In this document: piece after piece, positions 51,340-63,400 of the stretch
Numbering within the stretch: the stretch's first letter is position 1
Layout: each line of letters opens with the position of its first letter
Source of the DNA: Utricularia gibba
Lineage: Eukaryota > Streptophyta > Magnoliopsida > Lamiales > Lentibulariaceae
Length of the DNA stretch: 64,000 bases
Direction of reading: 5' to 3'
Assembly (NCBI GenBank): GCA_002189035.1
Contig: CM007989.1
Span: forward strand, 2,666,001-2,730,000
Made by a program: the position numbers and the translations under genes
The notes under the pieces: generated by a model
Told to the model about the DNA's origin: nothing
Databases searched by the model: none
What the model saw: only the letters and a program-made list of their open reading frames with translations

Positions 51340-53490
51340 ATGAACTTCCCAATCTACAAGGTAGCATCTTGGGCGAATCTGAGATACGCGATTCCAGAGA
51401 TGTTGCAAGCAATACTATTCCTGATGTTCAGATTACACAGGAAAAAGATACTCCTTGTCTTTCTACTTCTCACAATAACTAGCATCTTTGTACAGATTTC
51501 TTCAGTTCCTTCACCATTTACTGAATGGATCTCTCGACCTCAGTCTGTTATCTGGTATCCAAAACAGAACATTGCATTACTTAAAGGAAAAGGTCATTCT
51601 TTGGCGCTGGATGCTCACCTTGATACTTCCCCTGATACCCCTGTCTTGGCTACCCTTAATTCTTCCACTAGAACATTTGAGCCGGTGCCTGTTTTTAAAA
51701 AAGGAAGTCTAAGGTCTCGAAAGGGGACAGGGCACAACATTAAGCAAGGCATATTGCGTCCTCCAGCTGATACGCTTTTTAGGGTCAAGAAACTTCCTAC
51801 TCATATTGAGGTATGTGTTCGAGCAAGAATGATGTCTTATTTTCGTTTTAGTTGTGCTTCCTAATATGAATGTTTCTACTTTTTCAGAAATACATACGAT
51901 CATTGACACCAGAAGAGGCGCTTGCATATGCTAAAAAGGACATAGAGAACACCTCGTTAACTAATGATGACAATGATCAAGAATTATACCCACCTCTTTT
52001 TCGGAATATCTCAACTTTCAAAAGGTATATGTATCTTTTTACTTAAGTGTGCATACCATTAGATGTTTCACTCCATTCTTTGGATGTTTCAAAGAAATAC
52101 TTCACTTCTGCACCAGTTGTAACCCTGAAAAAGGCCGTCTTCTTGGCCTTACAGACCATCACATGAGATTTTTTGGCTGGTTTTTAATCTTTCTCTGTGA
52201 ACCATGAGACTTAAATTTTGGTTATGGCACAAGATTCTGTGATATCTTTTCTGCATTTATTGATGTACCCCAACACTGTAGTAAACCGTGACCGCAACTT
52301 TTACTCTAGGAGTTATGAATGGATGGAGCGATTGCTAAAAGTTTACATTTACCAAGAGGGACAAAAGCCTATTTTTCATGTGCCTCATCTTATTGGAATC
52401 TACTCTTCTGAAGGATGGTTTATCAGATTGATGGAGGGAAATAAGCAATTCGTCACAAAGGACCCCAAGAAAGCTCATTTATTTTTTCTACCATACAGTA
52501 CTCGACAGCTACAGACATCCCTCTATATTGCTAATTCCCATGATCTGAAGCCTCTGGCAATCTTCCTGCGCAACTACGTGAACATGATTGCTGCAAAGCA
52601 CCCATTCTGGAACCGTACATCGGGCACGGATCATTTTCTCGTTGCTTGCCATGACTGGGTAGGGAGGTTTATGAAGTTTTTCATTTATACTGGTTTCTGG
52701 GGTGTGAGAAAAGGACTCTCTTTCATGATCGTTGCTTTGATGCCTTTGCGGCCACTTACGTAGCTTTGTGTGCTTCGCTCATTTTCTGTATCGCATCCAG
52801 GGACCTTATATTCTGAAGGAGCATGAAGAGCTTATGAGAAACACCATCAAAGCTTTATGCAATGCAGATGTATCGGAGAAGATTTTCATTGCCGGAAGGG
52901 ACGTTTCCTTGCCAGAAACAACGATCCGCAATCCGAAAAGACCTCTCAGAAACGTAGGTGGAAGGAGAGTTTCTCAGCGCCCGATCCTCGCCTTCTTTGC
53001 GGGGCGTCGGCATGGCAGAGTTCGCCCCCTGCTACTCAAGCACTGGAGTGACAAACACGAGGACATGAGGATCTATGGGCCACTACCCAACAGAGCATCA
53101 AGAGTGATGTCTTATCCAGAGCACATGAAATCCAGCAAATACTGCATTTGTCCGATGGGGTATGAAGTGAACAGCCCCAGAATCGTGGAATCGATTTACT
53201 ACGAATGCGTCCCCGTGATCATCGCCGACAACTTCGTCCCCCCATTGAGTGAAATCCTCAACTGGGATGCGTTTTCTGTGACCATCCTCGAGAAGGACAT
53301 CCCCAGGTTGAAGGAGATTCTGGTTGCAATACCCATGAAACGGTATCTCGCATTGCAGGCCAATGTGAAAAGGGTGCAGAAGCATTTCTTCTGGAATACG
53401 AAGCCTGTGAGATACGATCTCTTTCACATGATCCTGCATTCCATTTGGACCAGTAGACTCAACCATCTTCAGGCTTCAGACTGGCGATAG
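51340..53490 (+). CDS. Exostosin-family (GT47) glycosyltransferase
   Basis: A Golgi type II glycosyltransferase of family GT47 (exostosin domain), a family that builds plant cell-wall polysaccharides; the substrate cannot be told. Exons: 51340-51810, 51888-52024, 52310-52658 and 52801-53490, 548 residues. The membrane anchor is at about residues 34-52 (KKILLVFLLLTITSIFVQIS), followed by a variable stem. The exostosin core begins at YEWMERLLKVYIYQEGQKP and includes FFLPYS, the CHDWGPY junction between exons 3 and 4, PILAFFAGRRHGRVRPLLL, KYCICPMGYEVNSPRIVESI and ECVPVIIADNFVPP. The first intron-free ATG (51340) is used. It is convergent with the COBRA-like gene. Confidence 0.9.
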
Positions 53491-53688
53491 AAATGTAAAT
53501 TAGCAGTTTTTATTGTTGTTATCATTATTTTGTCAAAATACTACAGGAAAAAGCAATGTGTGGAGCTTTGTGAAATTAAAAAAAAAAAAAAAAAGATTTA
53601 CAAACACTGGGAAGAAGATGAGAGTGATGTATATAGAATGTGAATTTCAAGCGGTTACAAGGGTGGCCGGGGAAAAAAAACTGTTGAA

Positions 53689-55741
53689 TCAGAGGATCAT
53701 TTTCAGATTGCACAGCACAGAACTCAACGCCGCCATTATCACCATCGCGAAGGTAAACCCAGAAATCCGCTGGCTCCCAGATCCATTTCTCTTCGGCAAG
53801 TGATTCGGAATAGCGCATTCTTCCCCATTGAAGAACACTCTTGATGGGAATCCATCTCCTTTGATTACATTGATTCCCGGGTTATGCTTCTTCGTGAAGG
53901 AAATCACTGTCTGTTGTTTCCCTGGAATTTTGGGATCTCGATCTGGGTGTGTTCCATTTGTTTCTCCGACGAGGTAATTGAGACCCGGTAGCCCCTGCAT
54001 GAAGATGGTTTTGCTGTTCTTACCCGGAAGCTTGGTTGCGTTGAAGGAGTAGGCTTTTTCGAAACCAGGGAACGCCAAATTCTTCATTTGAACAGCGGAG
54101 AACCAGTTAGCGAAAGCGTCTTCTTCCCAATTGAAGAGCGTGATTCTCGCCGCCCAGCCGGATTTGTAATCGGAATCGACGTGCCAATTGATGCTAACGC
54201 CGCAGTTATCTGGGCACGGCAGTCTCCGGGGGACTGCACGATGCTTGATTCTTGCGAAAGCCAACGCCTTCTCCGTCCGATCCGGGAACGGAACGAGAAG
54301 CGACTCCGCCGGAAGAAGCAGGGGATTCGCGTTTCTGTTACATTTTGCCTCCTCGTCGCAGCCGCAAGCGCAGGTGTTGCAAGGAATCACGGCGTCAGTG
54401 TAGTAAGCAGAGAAGGAAACGCAGCACTTCGCTTCCCTGGGTTTAGGCTTCGTCACATTGCAGCTAATCTCCCAGCTCGCGACGGCCGACGTCGTGGCGT
54501 CGAGACCCGACGGATCCGGAAACTCCGTCGGGTCAACACTAACTGGCGGCCCACATGTATAACTGGGGTTCAATCTTCCCATGATTTTCCAATTCTGGGG
54601 CGGCGTTAAGGCTGTTCTGTTCATATCCGGCGGAAGCTTAAATACATCGAGCTGAAAAATCGATCTCGCCAGGGTCTCATTCATCGTTTTCGGCAGCAAG
54701 ATTCCGTCTTTACAGCAAAACGGCAGTTTCCCAACTCTATCATCGTTCCTCATTTCCGGCGGTAGATCTGAGATCACAGGCTTCTTGTAACAGCTCATTA
54801 CAGTTGAAAAATCGAAGTCTCTGTAATATTGCCCCTGTGGTCCGTAAACGCAGTCAGCAGGATCCCGGCGGTGAGTATACGCCCCTCTCATTTCATTGAT
54901 GAACTCATTTCTCATCCATTCCCATGTTAAATTCCATTGATCCAAGCGACCCAGAGGATGATTGTTGTCAATGGTGACCTGGGCAAGGTAATGATTATCG
55001 TAGGCTCGAAGAACATCGTATGTGAAGACAAGATCGCCGTATCTTCTCGGGCGAAACTTCGTTTTCGTCTTCTTCGTTTTCAGTTTCGGGTCCTTTCTGC
55101 AGCACACGTACATGTAACCAGCTGCAAAAGCAAAATCATCATCCCTTCTCATCGTAATCGCCTCTGTATGCGATCGAGTTACCTTTTCGTGTTGGGGCAG
55201 GGCATTTGTAGCCGTCGTTCACGAGTCTGATGGTTTTGGGCATTGGCGTTGTTTTGGGGGCGAGGCCGAATTGCGTTCCCGTGATAGCGATTTTGGCTTG
55301 CATCTGCGTGATATCTCCGGCGGTATCGATGGCGGTTTTCAGGTCAGTTTGAGGGTACCCTGAGATGGTGGTTCCGTTTTTCCCTACAGGGATCGGGAAA
55401 TCGTCCCCGTCCATGACGACGGCCCCGTCAGCCGATACCAGGAGCTCGTTGTACCGAAATCCAATGTACATTTGCCACGCCTTTAGCTCGTCGGTGCCGG
55501 TGTTGAGCACAGTGGCGAGGGATTGAAACGACCACGCCTGGGCGGAGACATTTTTAACAAAAGGGTATTCCTTTTGACGGCCCAGAAAGTTGTAGGAGAG
55601 GAAAACGCCATTGCAGGATTCGATTTCACGAGGAGGCGGAGAAGGGGTGTCCGTGGAGTCGTAGTCCTGCCCCAAGGCGAAGGAGATGCACAGAGACAAC
55701 AAAATGATTACTGGTATTGCCTTTTTTGCTGATGGTGGCAT
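53689..55741 (-). CDS. COBRA-like protein (COBL7-type), GPI-anchored
   Basis: A COBRA-family extracellular glycoprotein linked to cellulose deposition and oriented growth. Exon 1 is 55741-55183, with a signal peptide (KKAIPVIILLSLCISFALGQ). Exon 2 is 55121-53689. The total of 663 residues matches the longer COBL7-11 subgroup. The signature CCVSFSAYY is followed by a Cys-rich ACGCDEEAKC stretch. Further hallmarks are a WQMYIGFRYNELLVSADGAV segment and a C-terminal hydrophobic tail (FTFAMVIMAALSSVLCNL) for GPI attachment. An upstream in-frame ATG at 55765 would add 8 residues. The 61-bp intron joins RKAGYMYVCC. Confidence 0.92.
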
Positions 55742-56034
55742 GAGGTGCAGACTGGGGATGAGCATTTCTTCTGCCCTGATCTCCGCCGCAACGACGGGAA
55801 GCGACGGGCGGGACGGCGCGACGGGGAAGAAGAAGAGGATCTCTGCTGGGGGTGAAATGGTAAATGTAGCAGAGGAAGCTCTGGAATGCAAGGAGAAATG
55901 AGGGGACCTTACTAAGAATGGAAATAGAGAATGCCCTGCCCCATTTCATCCTCAAATCCGCACGAGGCTGCCCGAGGATTTAGGATTCTAACAAATTAAT
56001 ATTATTTTTTTATTTTTTTCGGAGATAATAATAA

Positions 56035-57170
56035 TTAGGAAACACTAATTACGACCAACAACAGTACCACGATCCGGGTCACGCTCTCATTCGAAGTCAA
56101 CCCCAGGATCCGACCCGTTGATATATCCGATTGGACCGGTGAACCGATTCGGAAATTCGGGTTTGACCCGTATAAGGCTTGGACCCCCTCCACATCATCC
56201 ATTCGGAGCTCCACTTTCTTTGTTCTCGGGTTCAAAGTCGGGTACATGATCGCCTCCTCGACGGAGGAGTGCCCTAGCCCCAAAATGTGACCAATTTCAT
56301 GAGTGGCCACGGATTCTAAATCCACGGCCACCTTCGACTTCTGCTTGGAGAAGTCAACTGCCCATGTCTCCGCCGCGTCAAGGTGCAACCGCCCCGTCTC
56401 CGGCGAGAAGCCGTGGGCCAGAACACCGAGGACCCCGTCGAACGGTTCACCGTCGCCGTGGTCGCCGTTGTACCAACCGATTCGGATGTCGGCAGTTGTA
56501 TAGTCGTCCGTCTCCGTGAAGTTCAACGGAATAACTTCCGACCACCGCGCGAACGCCCTCGCGAAAGCCGCCTTCAACGCCGTCGGACTTAGGCACGCAA
56601 TCGTGTTGTTATGGGAGAAAGCGTACGACAGCGTCCGAGGAGTCCGAAGCTGTGATAGAAAATATCCCCGGGAAACAAAAATTAATAAAGAATTCGAATA
56701 TTTTTAATTTGCGTCCGTTATACTTCTGATAAAAACAATACCCATCTCGGCTCGCCGTTGAAGAAGGCAAACCGCCGTGTCCCGGCGCCGGCATCACCGG
56801 AATCCGCGACTCCGCATCTCGGGGACACGATGGAGCTCACAGTCCAATAGTCAAGCCTTCCCGTCTCCGATAACCCCAGATTCTTCTGGTACGACAACAA
56901 CGCCATCTCGAGTTGATCATCGAACAATTCATCCAACCTGTGGCCGTTGTTTTGGAGATAACCGAAGCGACGGAAGTACGCCTTCAGCTCCGCCATGCCG
57001 GAGACACGGCTCCCCTTTTCCGCATCCAGGAGCCGCGTGAATCCAGACCACGCGGGGGAGACGTGAACGGCATCATCACCAAGAACGGGAAAAACACCAA
57101 ACAGAAGCAGGAGTCCAAACAAAGGCGAAGAACCCCAAGAAAAATGAAGACAACCGAGAAACGGAAGCAT
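56035..57170 (-). CDS. Matrix metalloproteinase (plant MMP, M10A)
   Basis: A secreted zinc endopeptidase anchored at the cell surface. Exon 1 is 57170-56742 and exon 2 56649-56035, 347 residues. A signal peptide (LFGLLLLFGVFPVLG) is followed by a peptidoglycan-binding-like prodomain with the cysteine switch PRCGVAD. The catalytic domain has the zinc motif HEIGHILGLGHS with the Met-turn at IMYPTL. The C-terminal hydrophobic stretch (RIVVLLLVVISVS) suggests a GPI anchor, as in other plant MMPs. There is no hemopexin domain, which is normal for plants. The single intron interrupts the junction of the prodomain and catalytic domain. No frame problems were found. Confidence 0.93.
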
Positions 57171-58210
57171 GGAGTCCCTAGAGGCCGTCAAGTGCTTTCC
57201 ATTTCATCCTTTTTCATACTTTTATTTATTATGTAAAATTTGATTATTTTTTCGAAAGTACAATATCGTTGACATACTATAAGAAACAATAACCCTTAGT
57301 ATACTGTCTGAAATTCACAAAAACCCAATCCATATCCACCCCTGATCGATCCGACTACGTTTCAATTTCTAATACGATTTCGCAATCAAAATTAAAAATG
57401 AAGTAACATAACTTTCATATTGTTGATAGAAAAAAAACATGTGTAGGATGTGGGATGAGATCAACTTATTTAGGTATTGTTGTGTGTTTATTTATTTAAT
57501 ATTAAAAGAAGTCAACTAATGAATATTTGGTATCTCTACCGCGTAATAATTATGGATTAAAGAATTTAAACGAGACCTATTTTTTTATTATATAGTCATA
57601 AATAGGTCTGCATCCTTCTTGTTTCATACTTATTATTAATTGAAATGTAATTTCAGCTTGGGTTTGTTGACCAAAACAAACAGGCTTTGTTTAGTTAGTT
57701 GATTTAAATTTTCATGTATTTAGATTATTTAGATTTAGACAAACCCAAATATGTAGGTATAAAAATACTTATACTCTAATTAGTTATACATATATTCATA
57801 TATAAAAGTAATATATGGGTATAATTATACCAAATAATAAAATTTTATTAAACTTATTATAAATCAACTTTATACTTTCATCTCAAACAAGGTTACAGTT
57901 TGGAACAAACAACCCATGTTATTTGATTATTATAATCGTATAATGTTTATTTTGTGTAAATATAAATAAATTTAAAATATATTATTAATTAAATTAAAAG
58001 AGGAGAGAATGGAAACAATCTCCCCACCATTGACGCTGATCTTCCACATGTAATAATACTTACCGCTCCACTCTTTCAACCAACTACAAACTAGGGCTTC
58101 CCCATCTTTCAACTGCACACTCCACTCTATTTGTTTATTTATTTATACCCGGACTTCCATCACATACAGACTTTTAGCTATGCCATTCATTCGCAACAGC
58201 ATCTTCTCCG
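57171..58210. other. Intergenic, AT-rich
   Basis: MMP promoter on the left, ZAT-type gene leader on the right (from about 58030). The middle (57240-58010) is strongly AT-rich with no recognisable gene or element. Confidence 0.5.
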
Positions 58211-59047
58211 ATGGATCGGCTGGCGGACCCCGATGAGGATGAGGAGCACCGGACACGCCATTGCAGGGGGCTCCCGTGTGCAGGCGCATTGGGAGGACAC
58301 ATGAGACCCCATGATCACGCCGTCGCGTCCCACACCGGGAATCGGCATCCCTATTTCCTGCGCGCAAAAGGAACTCCCAGATACCACGAGTTGGGAGCAT
58401 CCTGCGATTTCGATGTCTCCAACGAGGATCAGGATCTGGCCAACTGCCTGGTCATGCTGTCTGACAGGTGCTACACTCAGGAGGGTGTGGAGAAGAAGGC
58501 GGTTAAGGAGGGAGGGGGTGGTGGTAATTTTCAGTGCAAGACTTGTAAGAAGGTGTTCAGTTCGCATCAGGCTTTGGGAGGGCACAGGGCCAGCCATAAG
58601 AAGGTGAAGGGATGCTATGCGGCTAAATCCTCCTCCTATGAGACTAATGCTGGCGGCAATGAAGACAATGAGGAGCTGATCATGCAGGAAGATCATCGGA
58701 AAAGGGCGAAAACACACGAGTGCTCGGTCTGTCTCCGGGTTTTCTCGTCTGGGCAGGCACTGGGAGGCCACAAGAGGTGCCATTGGCTCACTACTTCGAT
58801 GGAGAGCAGCACCCCTTTTATCCCAAATCACCACCATCTCGATCTGAACCTCAATCTCCCCGCTCCTCCACGGATTCAGCCGCAGGGCGACGCCAGTAGC
58901 TTGTCCTGTGCCACGACATCCCACATCGATCAACTCCCAGCAGATCATAAACCCGAAAACACCCACAAGCTGAGTGATCTCAGAAAGGATGCAAATCTGG
59001 ATGGTGCATGGCTGCAGATGGGGTTTCCATCCACCAGCGATGGATGA
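58211..59047 (+). CDS. C2H2 zinc-finger repressor (ZAT-like, EAR motif)
   Basis: An intronless 278-residue C1-2i type C2H2 protein. Two canonical plant fingers are present: CKTCKKVFSSHQALGGHRASH and CSVCLRVFSSGQALGGHKRCH, each with QALGGH. Near the C-terminus, DLNLNLP is an EAR repression motif. At the N-terminus a further ALGGHMRPH segment lies where ZAT1/4/9-type proteins have a third finger, but the first Cys is missing and the Cys-His spacing is 11 rather than 12. Acidic and basic linkers separate the fingers. An ATG at 58179 is out of frame. Confidence 0.92.
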   Translation: MDRLADPDEDEEHRTRHCRGLPCAGALGGHMRPHDHAVASHTGNRHPYFLRAKGTPRYHELGASCDFDVSNEDQDLANCLVMLSDRCYTQEGVEKKAVKEGGGGGNFQCKTCKKVFSSHQALGGHRASHKKVKGCYAAKSSSYETNAGGNEDNEELIMQEDHRKRAKTHECSVCLRVFSSGQALGGHKRCHWLTTSMESSTPFIPNHHHLDLNLNLPAPPRIQPQGDASSLSCATTSHIDQLPADHKPENTHKLSDLRKDANLDGAWLQMGFPSTSDG

Positions 59048-60467
59048 TCGCCTCAGTATATCATAGAATTACACTAGCATACAGTTACACCACACACCGC
59101 ACAGACAAAATGCTGTCTGCATTTGGTTGCACCAACACAATATAATACACCACACTACAAGAATGTTTGTAGATACACGTTGATGGCATCAATTCCCCAC
59201 CCCTTGGTCCATTGGGAGCATTGTGCTCATTAAAAGGGGTGTTCGCTACAATTTTTATTGCCATATACTTCTGGTAATTCAGTTCTAAATTTTCCAATTC
59301 AGAACCAATAACATATTCGTGTTTTTATTTCACCTCATAAAGTTTGCCCGAGTACAATGTGTTGTCTTAATTTTTAGCTACACTAGAAAAAAAAGGTTTT
59401 TGGATTTTTGGGTAATTTTTTTGAAAATAAATTAATAGAAACAAACAAAAAATCAATTAAGATCTAAAATCAGAAATTAAATGATGAGAACAAGAAACCC
59501 TAATGTAAAATATTAAAGTAATGAATAATTTTTTTTATTAAATTTAAATAATAAATACAAATAGGGTTACGTGTACATTTCAAGATTCGGGAATTAGGGA
59601 TTCCGACAAAGTGCGGAATCTCATATTTAATTTTTAAACATGGGAATATAAAATATAACATGCGCATTCTTACCCATCTCTTGATAACCTTTGAGATTCT
59701 AATTCTATGACGAATGTAAGTAAACATACGTTGTCGTTTTTCACGTCAAATGTTTGTTGATCTAAATTAGATGAATGATTTTATTTTCTTGGTTTTTTGT
59801 GAATTTTAATGAAGAATTTTGGTATATTCGATTTAATTATGCCAATGAAATTTTGAGGAACAACATATATAGGAGCGTGGTGCATGCGAGTGCTTTTTAT
59901 CTCTTAAAAAATAGACCGCTTTGTAATTTTAATTGAAAATATGTAATGCTGCCACGTGACGAAAATGCCCAAGGGAGAGACGGGTCGGGTCAGGGGAGGA
60001 AGGGCGTGGGTAGGGTAGTTTGACAACTGCGAAGCCGAACGCATCGAAGCCTTGTCTTCTCCTCTCTTCTATCCTCCAGAGCCATCTCTCTCACGCACAT
60101 AACACACACTGAGATCCTCTTGTATTCGGATTCATTGGATTCTGTTGTATCCGGTTTTCATCTTTAACTTAGACGGGTGCTTCTTTCCGAATTCTCAGAT
60201 TTTCGCTTTTTAGGGGGTTACCGTGTGCGATTTTGATTCAAAATGTTGCAGGATGATATGTCGGCGCTCGTTATGTGAATCCGCAGGTTTGCTGAACTCC
60301 TAAAACCCTAGATCTTGCTCGATTTGGATTGACGAGGGGGTTTTTTTCCCGATTGGGTCGGTTAATTTGGGATCTGAGTATTGTAGTGGAATAAATCTGT
60401 CGGCTTTTGGCAATTTGTATACAAGTGCTGTTTTTTGTTTTAAGAAATCGAGGTTGGGTTTGGGAGG
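59048..60467. other. Intergenic and SEC16 promoter/leader
   Basis: AT-rich DNA (59340-59930), then a GC-richer promoter (59950-60010) and a pyrimidine-rich leader. A telo-like AAAACCCTAGAT lies at about 60302. No additional gene. Confidence 0.5.
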
Positions 60468-63400
60468 ATGGCATCCAATCATCCTCCATTCCAGGTGGAG
60501 GATAATACAGATGAGGATTTTTTTGACAAATTAGTGAACGATGATGATGATGATATGAGCTTGGTCACCAAGCCCGCTGCTGCGAGTAGCATTGCACTGA
60601 ACGATGGGAATGTGACTGATGTGGCTAAAGCTTTCTCCAATTTGAGTACGAGTGATTTGGGGAACACCGATGAGTTTAATTTTGTAAATGATGATGATTT
60701 CAGAGAGAAGGTGGATGCAGGAGTTGCACCTGACAATGGAGTGAAGGCTTTTGAAATTGGAAATTCATTGCCATCCGTCAGTTCATTTTCGTTTGATCAA
60801 TGCACGCCAGATTTGCCTGAAAAAAATGAGATTGCTGAAATTCTGGCCGACTCAAGCGTGACTGGTGATAGGGCACCCCAGGGTTCATCTGATGTGATCG
60901 GTTCTGGTGACACTGCCGATGTCTCTGGGACTTCTGGAGTTAAGGAAATGGATTGGAGTGCGTTCCATACTAATGCAGCACAGAATAGCAGTAATGGATT
61001 TGGTTCATACTCGGACTTTTTCACTGAATTTGGTGTGGATGATACTGCGGATGAATTTGAAAAGATTGTGGGAGATGGCTCACAAGTTGAACCAAATGCT
61101 GCTGTTGATCATGCACAGTTGTCACTGCATGCTGACACCTTTAATGGATCTTTCCAGTATAATGAAGGTTATACTAATGGTGTAGTTGCAGATCAGAACT
61201 CTGTTATCCAAGATTTGAATAGCAGTCAGTACTGGGAAGAGCAGTATCCAGGTTGGAAATATGATGCAAGCACTGGTCAGTGGTTTCAGGTGGACAGTTA
61301 CAATGCAAGTTCAGTTGTACAGGAAAATACAACTTTGAATTCTTCTACATGGGGGGCAAGCAATGGGACTTCTGAGTCATTGTATGTCCAGCAAAATCTT
61401 CAAAGTATAACAGGAGCTGTTGCTGAGTCTGGTCTAACAGGAACTGCCTATAGCTGGAATCAAGGTGATCAGACGAGTGATCCTACTAGGACTTCGACTA
61501 ATTGGAATGTGGTTTCAGATGTCGGTGGTGGTGATGCTAATGGTGTTGTGTCAGACTGGAATCAAGCTTCTAATGCAGCTAGCAGCTACCCACCTAATAT
61601 GGTTTTTGACCCTCAGTACCCTGGCTGGTATTATGATACTACTCTACAGCAGTGGCTTACTTTGGAATCGTACACTGCATCTTCTCCATCCTCTGCTGGC
61701 TTTCAAAACCACAAGACTGAGGATTCTTATTCATCAACTATGGAATTCGCTCAAAATGCTAATGCCATGTCATATAAAACTGGTGGATCTGAAACCTTTG
61801 GTAACCAAGTTTCTGAGGGCAACTGGTCGGGATCCATCAGCAACTACCAGCAGCCAAATTCCAGGTCATGGCTGCCAGAAGCTGCTAGTGTTGTGGAAGC
61901 TGTCTCACCTAATGTCATGGACCAGCATTTTGAAAAGGCACCTGGACAGAGTGTTTCTAAGAATGTGACTGGAAGTTATCAAAGTAGTTTTCCTCGTGCT
62001 GTAGAAAATAAATTGACTGAGAATCTGAGTCACACTCGGAGATTGTCCATGCCTTCACAGTATGTTGTAGATGGGAATTCAAGTCAGTATTTCAATGATT
62101 CCAAAGCTAATGTAAATGAATCAAGCCACTTTTTAGGTGAACAGCTCATGAATCAGAGTTCAGTCAACTTTAAACAACCACTTTTTCAGGGCGTTCAGGC
62201 CCCATATGTTCCTGCCGCTGGAAGGTCATCTGATGGACGACCATCTCATGCCCTGGTTGCATTTGGTTTTGGTGGAAAGCTTATTATAATGAAACCTAAT
62301 TCCCCTAGTGAAAACATAAACTTTGTTCGTCAGGTCTGTGCTATTTCTCGTCCTTGTGCATTCTTATCAGCTTCTTCTAAAGATTTCTTTCTCAAAATGC
62401 TTTGATTTTCATGAAGAATGATTTGGGAGGCCAGTTATCTATCATGAACTTGGCGGAGATTGCAAATGCCAATCGTGATGCTTCAATCCATGGAAGGGGA
62501 GAAAATGATCTTTTCCAGGCTCTCTGTCACCATCCCATTCCTGGCCCACTTACCAGCGGATTTGGTGGCATGAAAGAGTTAAACAAATGGATTGATGAGA
62601 GTATTGCAAAACTGGAACCTTTCAATGTGAACAGAGTGTTGCAGTTGCTGTTGTCCTTGCTTAAAATAGCTTGCCAACACTATGGGAAACTCCGTTCTCC
62701 ATACGGTACAGACATTTTGAAGGTAAATGAATCTTCTTGTTGATGAATGAAAAAGAGATTTCTTTGGGAAAACTTGAGGATTTTTTGTGCATAGAACAAC
62801 AATGCTTCTGTTGGCAAACGTTGCCCATTATTAGTTAATTATTTTGTTTTTTTCACTTCATAAAGCCTGCTCTTTTATCAGGAAAATGATTCCCCAGAGT
62901 CTGCAGTTGCCAGATTGTTTGCATCTGCGAAGGGGAATGATCCTTATCTTAGTCAGTATGCAACCACATCATGGTGCTTGCAGCAAATGCCATCTGATGG
63001 AGAAATACAGGTATCCTGGGCTCTATGGATTTATGTAGTTTTAATTTCATGAGTATTGTGTATTTCTAAGATTTTTAACTTTAATTCGTAGTCCACTGCT
63101 GCTGAGGTTCAAAAACTACTGGTGTCTGGAAGAAAGAGGGAAGCATTGCAATGTGCACAAGAGGGTCAATTGTGGGGTCCAGCCATTGTTCTTGCTGCAC
63201 AACTTGGTGATCAAGTATGTCGCACTGGGCCTCTTTATGATTAATGCTAGATACTTGATTGCTGGTTATTAAGTACTTAAACTATCCGTGCAGTTCTATG
63301 CTGAAACTGTTAAGCAAATGGCACTTCGCCAGTTGGTATCAGGCTCGCCTTTGCGCACATTATGTCTTCTAATTGCTGGCTGCCCAGCTGATGTTTTTTC

